Assembly (NCBI GenBank): GCA_964588495.1
Contig: CAZPPS010000002.1
Span: forward strand, 1-64,000
DNA: 64,000 nt
From: CAVPKN01 sp964588495
GTDB lineage: Bacteria; Chlamydiota; Chlamydiia; Chlamydiales; JAAKFR01
Reading direction: 5' to 3'
Under the pieces are notes generated by a model that did not search any database, was not told the DNA's origin, and saw nothing but the letters and a program-made list of their open reading frames with translations. Both the position numbers and the translations under genes were made by a program. Shown piece by piece: positions 57,521 to 64,000 of this stretch (the stretch's first letter is position 1; every line of letters starts with the position of its first letter).

Positions 57521-58009
57521 TTAAGGGGAATCCGTCACATTATTTACGCACTTCATCGACTCCCCATTTGGCTTTTTAATCTTCTCTGAAAATGCCGCAA
57601 GAGAGGCGCTGCTTTTGCCTAGCTGCTGTTGCATGAGCATCTCTTGCATCTTTGTGGTATCTGTAAATTCTGTAATCAGCTGAATGCCTGCTGCCGACTC
57701 TGAGATGACAACCCCTTTTCCCAAAACATCGATCAGATAAAGGGCAGCTTTTGGGTTTAAAGGGCGTTTTTCCAAAATCTTGATCCCGTTAGACCGATTG
57801 AGCGAATGCATGCGCGAGCGCATGAGTTTCTTTAGAAGCCAAACAGTTAAGAAAATGAGGATAATCACAAAGCCAAGGGTGAGAAGCATGTTGGCAAACT
57901 CTCCCCAATAGTTATAACTTTTTGACTCTCCCGCTGTGATTTCGTTTATTGTTTCGTCTGCAAAAGCACTTGTGAAAAAAAACAAAAATAAAGCTAAACA
58001 TTGTTTCAT
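57521..58009 (-). CDS. fliO: FliO-like export gate assembly protein
   Basis: 162 residues. Signal-like N-terminus (MKQCLALFLFFFTSAFA), a TM helix at about 44-62 (LLTLGFVIILIFLTVWLL), basic juxtamembrane stretch and a small beta-rich cytoplasmic domain (ILEKRPLNPKAALYLIDVLGKGVVISES), the layout of FliO, the FliP assembly chaperone. ATG at 58009 is preferred over an upstream GTG because GGAG precedes it. FliO has no counterpart in virulence type III systems, which supports a flagellar origin of the cluster. Confidence 0.85.
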   Translation of the reverse strand: MKQCLALFLFFFTSAFADETINEITAGESKSYNYWGEFANMLLTLGFVIILIFLTVWLLKKLMRSRMHSLNRSNGIKILEKRPLNPKAALYLIDVLGKGVVISESAAGIQLITEFTDTTKMQEMLMQQQLGKSSASLAAFSEKIKKPNGESMKCVNNVTDSP

Positions 58010-58015
58010 GCACAC

Positions 58016-58437
58016 TCCATGTATTCAGCTTCTGCTCCGACAGGAGGAGAAAAAGCCTAAAAGCGCATCATAGTGGATGAGAACATTTAAAGATATTTCC
58101 GTGCGTGACCGTGAACCGAACCGTGTTCCGTACCCGAGAAAATAAAAACGCAGAGACGCAGAGGCGCAAAAGACGCAAAGAGAGAAAAATGTGACCCTCT
58201 TCTCTGTGTCCTCTGTGTGCTCTGTGGTTGTTTAATTTCTCGGAACATTTTTGCCATACAGTCTGAGTGATTTTTTTAAACCACAGAGAACAGAGAGGAC
58301 ATAGAGAGGGGGGGGAATACATTTTTCTCTCTTTGCGCCTCAGCGTCTCTGCGCCTCTGCGTTTTATTTCTCTCAGAAACGAAACTCGGGTCGGTCACGG
58401 TCACGGTCACGGACTCGGTCACGCACGGGATTAGGTT
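58016..58437. repeat. Three-layer nested inverted repeat
   Basis: No gene. From outside in: GTGACC/GGTCAC arms (58098-58139 and 58372-58433), CGCAGAGACGCAGAGGCG arms (58140-58190 and 58320-58370), and CTCTGTG/CACAGAG arms (58195-58235 and 58278-58318), with about 40 bases at the tip. Each layer belongs to a repeat family also found alone elsewhere in the window. It separates the fabI stop from the fliO start on the same strand. Confidence 0.88.
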
Positions 58438-59331
58438 TTAATCTTTAAGCAACTCTGGCCCCACGCCCATAGCATGCATTCCCTTATCCACATAGATTGT
58501 AGTTCCCGTAATGGCAGAAGCTAATGGGGATACTAAAAATGCCGCAGTATTACCTACCTCTTGGGCTTGAAGGGGTTCTTGAAGGGGGGCTCCTGCTTGC
58601 GCGTAATCGATCATTTTGTCAATGAAACCAATGGCTTTAGCAGCTCTTGATCTCCAGGCGCCCGCAGAGATTGTATTAATGCGGATTCCCCATTTTCTCC
58701 CTGCTTCGAAGCTGAGAGTTCTTGTGTCGCTCTCAAGAGCTGCTTTTGCAGAACTCATTCCGCCGCCATAACCGGGGACAGCACGTTCTGAGGCCATATA
58801 AGTGAGAGACAAAACAGAACCATTTCCGTTCATGAAAGGGCCAAAATTAGCCAGAAGGCTGATGAGTGAATAAGATGAGGAACTCACTGCAGAAAGATAC
58901 CCTTGTCTGGATGTTTCAAGAAGGGGTTTTCTCACCTCAGGAGCGTTTGCAAGAGAGTGGATGAGAATATCAATATTTCCAAAATCTTTTTGAACGGCCT
59001 CAGCAACTTCTGTGACGGTAAATCCGCTCACATCTTTGTAACGTTTATTTTCTTTGACTTCAGCTGGTACGTCGTTTGGTGTGTCGTAAAGAGCGTCCAA
59101 ACTATAAATCTTTTCAAAATTCATGAGAGTGCCATCGCTCAAAGTGCGCGACTCGTCAAATTTGCCAGCTTCAAGCGCGGATGTGAAAATGTTGTAGATG
59201 GGAGTCCAAGTGCCTACAAGGATTTCAGCTCCTGCTTCTGCAAGCGCCCTGGCAATTGCCCATCCAAATCCTTGATCGTCACCAATTCCTGCGATAAAAG
59301 CTTTTTTTCCTTTAAGATCGATCTTGAGCAT
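58438..59331 (-). CDS. fabI: Enoyl-[acyl-carrier-protein] reductase (NADH)
   Basis: 297 residues, the longer plant-plastid-like form typical of chlamydiae. NAD-binding AGIGDDQGFGWAIA, ILIHSLANAPEV, and the catalytic Tyr/Lys pair in SLTYMASERAVPGYGGGMSSAKAAL. It reduces trans-2-enoyl-ACP in fatty acid synthesis. The ATG at 59331 matches the family's start; a longer frame would add a hydrophobic stretch not found in FabI. Confidence 0.96.
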   Translation of the reverse strand: MLKIDLKGKKAFIAGIGDDQGFGWAIARALAEAGAEILVGTWTPIYNIFTSALEAGKFDESRTLSDGTLMNFEKIYSLDALYDTPNDVPAEVKENKRYKDVSGFTVTEVAEAVQKDFGNIDILIHSLANAPEVRKPLLETSRQGYLSAVSSSSYSLISLLANFGPFMNGNGSVLSLTYMASERAVPGYGGGMSSAKAALESDTRTLSFEAGRKWGIRINTISAGAWRSRAAKAIGFIDKMIDYAQAGAPLQEPLQAQEVGNTAAFLVSPLASAITGTTIYVDKGMHAMGVGPELLKD

Positions 59332-59390
59332 TTGATACCTCACGTTTAGGGAGAAAAGATAGCAGGAGAGGAGAATATAGAAAACCAATT

Positions 59391-59445
59391 TTCCGTGCCT
59401 GTGACCGTGCCCGATTGGGAAGGGGCGGGCACGGGCACAGAAGGA
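59391..59445. repeat. GGGCAC inverted repeat with short arms
   Basis: CCGTGCCTGTGACCGTGCCCG pairs with CGGGCACGGGCACAG across ATTGGGAAGGGG. It follows the RluA-type gene and precedes fabI on the same strand. Confidence 0.75.
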
Positions 59446-60246
59446 TCAGAGGTTAAAATCATCGGGAAGGGGAGCCGAAAAGGTCATCTTCTCCAGAGTG
59501 ACAGGATGCACGCATGTCAGTCGGAAAGCGTGCAGAAGGGGCCGGAAAGCAGGCCCCAGTTTCTGAAAGCCATAGACATAATCACCCACAATTGGATGAC
59601 CTACATGTTTCAGATGAACCCGAATCTGATGTGTCCGCCCCGTAATCGGAACACATTGCAGCAAAGAAAAGCCCCCACTCGTTTTAATGGTGCGCCACTC
59701 CGTCTTTGAAAAAATGCCCTCTTTTTTCATTCCCCAAATGACCGCACCTTCTCTTCGATGGACAGCTGCCATGTTTCCAGATACTGTTCCTTGAGCTTCA
59801 GTCGCGCCCTCAACCCAGGCCAAATACTGTTTTAAAATCGTACGCTTTTGAAATTGTTGCTCCAAACCCGCCAAAACTTCTTTATTCTTAGCCAAAAGGA
59901 TCACGCCGCTGGTGTCCCGATCCAGTCTGTGGGCTAAAAAAGCGTTTAATAGCTCGCCGAGTTTTTCTGAGGCTAAGTAGGGAGGTTTGTTGTAGACAAT
60001 CAGATTTTCATCTTCAAAAAGGATCCGTTCTTTTTCGATCCGTTCTAAAGGCATTTTTTCTGGAAACAGCGCCACAATGTCCCCCCGTTTGACGGATGCG
60101 GAACAAAATCTTTCAACGTTTTTATTGACAAAGCATCGATTATGCTCAATCGACCATTTCAAATCTTTGGCAGAAAAAAATTCTAAAAGTTTGTCTTTAA
60201 CTTCTGTGAGAAGACGGTTTGGACTCTCGACTTTCCAAGTATTCAT
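59446..60246 (-). CDS. RluA-family pseudouridine synthase
   Basis: 266 residues. N-terminal S4-like segment (residues 8-60), then the catalytic HRLDRDTSGVILLAKN with the essential Asp, and TGRTHQIRVHLKHVGHPIVGD. It isomerises uridines in rRNA or tRNA; which site (RluC/RluD-type) is not certain. Confidence 0.93.
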   Translation of the reverse strand: MNTWKVESPNRLLTEVKDKLLEFFSAKDLKWSIEHNRCFVNKNVERFCSASVKRGDIVALFPEKMPLERIEKERILFEDENLIVYNKPPYLASEKLGELLNAFLAHRLDRDTSGVILLAKNKEVLAGLEQQFQKRTILKQYLAWVEGATEAQGTVSGNMAAVHRREGAVIWGMKKEGIFSKTEWRTIKTSGGFSLLQCVPITGRTHQIRVHLKHVGHPIVGDYVYGFQKLGPAFRPLLHAFRLTCVHPVTLEKMTFSAPLPDDFNL

Positions 60247-60267
60247 AACTCATTTATTATACACGCA

Positions 60268-61317
60268 ATGAAGATATTAATCGTTAAAACTTCAAGCTTA
60301 GGGGATATTGTCCAATCTTTCCCGGTTCTTGATTATCTTAGAAAAAAATTTCCGGAAGCCCAAATCGATTGGCTTGTGGATGCTTCCTGTGCAGAACTCC
60401 TCCGAGCCAATAAACAGGTGAGCCGTGTTATCACATTTGATAAAAAAAACTGGCGCAAAGAAGTTTTTAAACAATTTTTTGAGCTTAAGAAACAGCTCAA
60501 ACAGACCCGCTACGATCTTCTCTTTGATTTGCAGGGAAATATCAAGTCGGGTTTTTTAACAATGATGGCCCGCGCAAAAGTAAAAGTGGGCTTTGGATTC
60601 AAAACGGTCCGGGAATGGCCGAATGTCTTTTTTACAACTGCCCGGATCAATCCTCCCAAAGGAAAAAATATCCGTGAAGACTACTTGGGAGTTGTTCAGG
60701 GCTATTTTAAAGATGAAAAACCCCACATTTTCCATCCGGAATTGCTCCATCTGGAGCCTTTGCAACAGCAAAAACTCCATGAGCTTTTCAACGAGGGACA
60801 AAAACCCACTCTTGTGTGTCCTTTTTCAAGATGGTCCAATAAATGTTTATCAGAAAAAGATTTGGTTAGCGTTTTGCAGGAATTGGACGCCGGCCCTTAT
60901 TGGATTATTTGGGGAAGCCAGAAAGAGAGGGAGTCGGCACTTAAAATTTCACAACACTTGCCCAAAAGTGTAGTTCTGGAACGTTTGAGCTTGGCTGTTT
61001 TGCAACACGTGATGGCCAGATCCAAATTAGTCATTTCGATGGATTCTTTGGCCCTTCATTTATGCGCGACAACCTCAACTCCCGTTTTAAGCTTTTTCGG
61101 CCCTTCCCTTGCCGCAAAATTTGCTCCACAAGGGCAAAATAGCTGCTCAATTCAGGGAAAATGCCCTTATGAAGTGCGCTTTGAAAAGACGTGTCCCAAA
61201 CTACGGTCGTGTGGGACGGGTAGTTGCCTGAAATCCATCACCATCACTGAGAGTGAATTGGGGGCCATTATGGCAAAAGTCACGAACCTGCAAACTCACG
61301 TCTGTGGAAAATTCTGA
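60268..61317 (+). CDS. LPS heptosyltransferase-family glycosyltransferase (GT9)
   Basis: 349 residues, GT-B fold of family 9. MKILIVKTSSLGDIVQSFPVLDYLR is the ADP-heptose transferase N-terminus (WaaC-like); SFFGPSLAAKFAPQG and MDSLALHLCA mark the donor side. It likely adds heptose or a similar sugar to the lipid A core. The last 117 bases overlap the convergent gene at 61201-62019, so both C-terminal ends share DNA. Confidence 0.9.
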   Translation: MKILIVKTSSLGDIVQSFPVLDYLRKKFPEAQIDWLVDASCAELLRANKQVSRVITFDKKNWRKEVFKQFFELKKQLKQTRYDLLFDLQGNIKSGFLTMMARAKVKVGFGFKTVREWPNVFFTTARINPPKGKNIREDYLGVVQGYFKDEKPHIFHPELLHLEPLQQQKLHELFNEGQKPTLVCPFSRWSNKCLSEKDLVSVLQELDAGPYWIIWGSQKERESALKISQHLPKSVVLERLSLAVLQHVMARSKLVISMDSLALHLCATTSTPVLSFFGPSLAAKFAPQGQNSCSIQGKCPYEVRFEKTCPKLRSCGTGSCLKSITITESELGAIMAKVTNLQTHVCGKF

Positions 61318-62019
61318 GAAATTATATTTAGGCATGTCAGGACGCGGAAGTTGATCCAAAAACTTTTCTCTTAAATTGCCCCACTTTGTTTCAAGTAATT
61401 TAATGGCATCTTTGGCCTCAACACTTTCCTGACACTCTTCAAGACCCTCTTTTTTATAAAAGGCAATCTCTTTTTTTAAAGGCTCATATAACTCATAAAG
61501 TTCCATAAAGCCCTCTTTCTCGTTAAAGGGGAGAAAACCATAAGCGATCAAATTGTCAAAATTTTCCCCATACTCATCAGCAATTTTTTCAAACGAGAGC
61601 TTTTCAAGATCATTTGAAATTTTATTTGCCTTAAAAGGATCGTGATAAGGTGTCCAGTCGATTCTTTCGACGGTATATACCAACGGTCCAAAAAAGAGGT
61701 AAGCAAGTCCCCGTCCAATCATAGAGGCGGGATTTAGATAATCTGTATAATTTCTGGCGGAGAGTCCAAAAGTTGGGAATTTTAAGTTGGCAAGGGCAAT
61801 CAAAACTCCTACTACGAAAGGAGAAATCAAGAGTGCCTGGCTCGGGACAGAAGTATAGGCAATGATGTAGTAAAGAACAGCACCCAGGGCTGCCAAGTTT
61901 AAAATTGCAACCGCACAGACGGCCACTTTTTTAACAACGAGATCCCACTTGGCATCGGGTGCCCGAAGCTCCCACGTTGTGTATTGAATATTTTCATCTA
62001 TATTTTTAACGTCGCCCAT
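61201..62019 (-). CDS. Inc-like bilobed membrane protein
   Basis: 272 residues. Two closely spaced TM helices (about 29-52 and 60-79) separated by a short loop, with a 28-residue hydrophilic N-terminus and a long cytosolic-type C-terminal part rich in Glu/Lys helices. This bilobed hydrophobic motif is the mark of chlamydial inclusion membrane (Inc) proteins, which are type III secreted. No sequence family is recognised. The C-terminal 39 residues are coded opposite the glycosyltransferase end. Confidence 0.72.
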   Translation of the reverse strand: MGDVKNIDENIQYTTWELRAPDAKWDLVVKKVAVCAVAILNLAALGAVLYYIIAYTSVPSQALLISPFVVGVLIALANLKFPTFGLSARNYTDYLNPASMIGRGLAYLFFGPLVYTVERIDWTPYHDPFKANKISNDLEKLSFEKIADEYGENFDNLIAYGFLPFNEKEGFMELYELYEPLKKEIAFYKKEGLEECQESVEAKDAIKLLETKWGNLREKFLDQLPRPDMPKYNFSEFSTDVSLQVRDFCHNGPQFTLSDGDGFQATTRPTRP

Positions 62020-62058
62020 AATTTAAACCATTTAGTTTTATTATGCGCCGCCATTATA

Positions 62059-63144
62059 TCAAACTATAAATGAAAAATCTATATTATTCTCAACTAATTC
62101 AATAGCTTTTTCTACTTTTGAAATATCTTCTTTGCGAATCTTGGCTGTAAAGGATGTTATCATCCGCATAGCTTCGTAACTTGACTGCGCTGCATAAAGA
62201 CTTGGAATCTCGGCGGCTTTCAATCTTGCAATCAAAGCAGGCATGGGTGGATGTTTTCCTGTTAAAATAATTCCATGGTGGGGGTCATTTTGTTGGAACT
62301 GTCTTTGTTCGATAAGGGCGTCCACAATATCTTCTCGAGTCGCTGGCGTGACGATCAGTTGATTAGGAAAAATGCTTTCTTTAAATCTTTGAACAGAAGT
62401 TGCAACCAGACGGATGCTTTGGAAATGGAGGTAATGAAAATTTTCACCTGACAGCATGCTTGTGTTAAACAATGTTTCAAAATCTTCCATCGAAGGTGTA
62501 TTTAAAAATTGATTATAGGGGATGCAGCCAATGAGAGGAATATTCCATCTTTCTAAAGCTTTTTTGAAATATCCGAGGATCATCTCTTTTTTTTCTGGAA
62601 TCACACGATTTAAGATCACACCTCTGATTTTAACGCCAAAAAGATCACAAAGCCCTTTGTTCAGAGCCAGCTCATCAAAGGCGCTCCCAAGCCCCCCTTT
62701 GGCAATAATGACAATATCAAGTCCCAAAGAAGCTGCTATAGAGGCATTGCTCAAATTTACAATCGAGCCCACCCCCACGTGTCCTGTCCCTTCCACAATG
62801 ATAAAATCGTTAGAAGCTTCAATTTTTTCAAATGCCCGGTGGATTTTTTCTTTGAGGGTATTTTCGCTGATTTTACCATCGAGATAATCCCGCGTGAAGC
62901 CTCGAGGAAATATCACAGGGCTCATGTCAGCATAATCCGAGGGTAGATGGAAATGTTCCTTGAAAAGGACAACATCTTTATCGACCAAAAGATTGTGCTC
63001 GACCCTTTGGTGCTGCTGACCTACAGGTTTCATAAATCCCAGATTATGAAACTTTTTTTTCAAAATGGCAATCATCCCAAGGCAAACCGTCGTTTTGCCC
63101 ACATTTTGCCCTGTTGCGGCTACAAAAATCCCTTTTTTTGACAT
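62059..63144 (-). CDS. BioD-like P-loop protein with DRTGG domain
   Basis: 361 residues. P-loop GQNVGKTT (residues 12-19), DFIIVEGTGHVGVGSIVNLSNA and LDIVIIAKGG give a dethiobiotin-synthetase-like ATPase; the C-terminal half (VTPATREDIVDALI, GIILTGKHPP) is the DRTGG domain. This pair equals the N-terminal regulatory region of long phosphotransacetylases (Pta) without the catalytic part. Stand-alone versions exist in many bacteria and may bind ADP/ATP or acetyl phosphate-related ligands. It is not a true BioD. Confidence 0.88.
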   Translation of the reverse strand: MSKKGIFVAATGQNVGKTTVCLGMIAILKKKFHNLGFMKPVGQQHQRVEHNLLVDKDVVLFKEHFHLPSDYADMSPVIFPRGFTRDYLDGKISENTLKEKIHRAFEKIEASNDFIIVEGTGHVGVGSIVNLSNASIAASLGLDIVIIAKGGLGSAFDELALNKGLCDLFGVKIRGVILNRVIPEKKEMILGYFKKALERWNIPLIGCIPYNQFLNTPSMEDFETLFNTSMLSGENFHYLHFQSIRLVATSVQRFKESIFPNQLIVTPATREDIVDALIEQRQFQQNDPHHGIILTGKHPPMPALIARLKAAEIPSLYAAQSSYEAMRMITSFTAKIRKEDISKVEKAIELVENNIDFSFIV

Positions 63145-63227
63145 CGGAAAATCGCTATAGTTACACCTGAGGATGAGGGAAAAGAACCCAAAACTCAGGT
63201 TAGTTTCGAAATTTTCAGGTTAACAAA

Positions 63228-64000
63228 TTGCAGAATTTCCCCGTACAAAAGCTCAAAGAGTGGTTCATCGCTAGTAAACGGGCCTTGCCCTGGCGTGAGA
63301 ATTCAAATCCTTACCGTGTCTGGATCTCCGAGGTGATGTTACAGCAAACCCAAGTAGGGGTTGTCATTCCCTATTTTGAAAGGTGGATGGAAAAATTTCC
63401 AACTGTTGAAGCTTTGGCAGCAGCGTCAGAGCTTGAAGTTCTCAAATTGTGGGAGGGCCTCGGCTATTATTCGCGGGCAAAAAACTTACGCCTCGCGGCT
63501 TTGCAGATTATGGAGCATTTTGGGGGTAAACTCCCTTCAGATCCCGAATCCCTGGCTTTGATCAAGGGGATTGGCCCCTACACACAAGGGGCAATCCGCG
63601 GCTTTGCATTTAAGCAGAAAGCCGCCGCAGTCGATGGCAATGTCATGAGAGTTTTGAGTCGATTTCTCGCCTTTGAAGAGGTTGTGTGCGAGCCAAAATC
63701 GAAAATGAAGCTCGTAGCCTACGCAGAAAAGATGCTCCCGGATGACGAACCCTGGCTGATCAGCGAAGGGCTTATTGAGCTAGGGGCTCTTGTATGCACA
63801 AAAAAAGCGCAGTGTTCTCTCTGCCCGCTCAAAAAAGAGTGTCTCAGTTTCCGTCATCATCTTCAGGATCAGCTCCCCAAAAAGAAGGCGCGCACGCGCA
63901 CTGTATTTTTGGAGAGGATTGTGGCGGTGATCCGCTGGGAGGGACGCTATCTTTTGAAGAGGGAAGATGAGGGGAAAGTGATGGGGGGGCTCTACGAATT
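63228..64000 (+). CDS. mutY: Adenine DNA glycosylase, 3' end outside window
   Basis: At least 257 codons, running past the window edge. It removes A mispaired with 8-oxoG. Catalytic Glu lies in SEVMLQQTQV, the helix-hairpin-helix is LIKGIGPYTQGAI, catalytic Asp in VDGNVMRVLSR, and four Cys (C-x6-C-x2-C-x5-C) bind the iron-sulfur cluster. After that begins the NUDIX-like 8-oxoG-recognition domain (FLERIVAVIRWEGRYLLKR). The start is a TTG at 63228, the only sensible initiator after an in-frame stop; no strong ribosome-binding site is seen. Confidence 0.94.
   Translation, partial: MQNFPVQKLKEWFIASKRALPWRENSNPYRVWISEVMLQQTQVGVVIPYFERWMEKFPTVEALAAASELEVLKLWEGLGYYSRAKNLRLAALQIMEHFGGKLPSDPESLALIKGIGPYTQGAIRGFAFKQKAAAVDGNVMRVLSRFLAFEEVVCEPKSKMKLVAYAEKMLPDDEPWLISEGLIELGALVCTKKAQCSLCPLKKECLSFRHHLQDQLPKKKARTRTVFLERIVAVIRWEGRYLLKREDEGKVMGGLYE

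Noticed and set aside
62059..63144. bioD (dethiobiotin synthetase)
   Set aside because: The P-loop half is BioD-like, but the protein is fused to a DRTGG domain as in Pta N-termini and there are no other biotin genes around.

Overview
This window is chromosomal DNA from an obligate intracellular bacterium of the phylum Chlamydiae, most likely one of the amoeba- or protist-associated Chlamydia-related families (Parachlamydiales). The call rests on gene order. Positions 20839-45908 carry two LptF/LptG-type permeases, tilS, ftsH, pnp, rpsO and tadA, which is the order around CT838-CT844 of Chlamydia trachomatis. Positions 51943-54556 carry a CT260 (Mcsc)-like chaperone, a DnaQ-like exonuclease, mqnD and an mqnB-like nucleosidase, matching CT260-CT263. 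The locus references are from memory. Accessory content (phosphoketolase, thymidine kinase, type III polyketide synthase, F-box and ankyrin proteins) goes well beyond the Chlamydiaceae.

Layout: 1-1.3 kb, an ankyrin-repeat candidate effector. 1.3-4.4 kb (-), phosphoketolase and a TVP38/DedA-like membrane protein. 4.5-10.1 kb (+), a complete tripartite RND efflux operon. 10.2-15.7 kb (+), an AAA/DUF4143 ATPase, phosphatidylserine decarboxylase, a three-gene cassette (type III PKS, membrane protein, UbiG-like methyltransferase), a VOC protein and thymidine kinase. 16-23 kb, a 712-residue unknown, M32 carboxypeptidase, alanine racemase and the Lpt permeases. 23.2-27 kb, tilS and ftsH. 27-42.5 kb, a roughly 15-kb accessory island between ftsH and pnp. 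42.5-49.1 kb, pnp, rpsO, tadA, a catalytically incomplete rhomboid, and the NAD-salvage pair pncB-pncA. 49.4-51.8 kb (-), a signal-peptide protein and three tandem paralogues of a short secreted-looking family. 51.9-58 kb (-), menaquinone (futalosine) genes, chaperone, exonuclease and a flagellar-type FliOPQR export gate interrupted by a disordered secreted protein. 58.4-64 kb, fabI, an RluA-type pseudouridine synthase, a heptosyltransferase, an Inc-like membrane protein, a BioD/DRTGG protein and the start of mutY.

The most interesting region is the island. It holds six tandem genes plus one divergent relative (eight reading frames, two genes being frameshifted) with an N-terminal F-box-like motif, a conserved family core, and at least in several members ~42-residue alpha-helical repeats. 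They look like bacterial adaptors for host SCF ubiquitin ligases. Members are of two kinds: A-type genes begin M(S)IRKLE and follow an AT-rich gap, B-type genes begin MI and overlap the preceding stop by 4 bases. One A-type gene is split exactly at an A AAA AAC heptamer where a -1 frameshift would restore a 549-residue protein. A membrane-anchored protein with a full set of protein-kinase motifs and a protein with basic, NLS-like C-terminal clusters flank the array.

Intergenic DNA is unusually rich in dispersed repeats: (GGGCAC/GGTCAC)n long inverted repeats, CACAGAG/CGCAGAG-type repeats nested inside one another as concentric palindromes, GGAGTGCGGCGA hairpins, and a CAGGATGGACAGGAT palindrome. 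Several sit between convergent genes and may terminate transcription on both strands.
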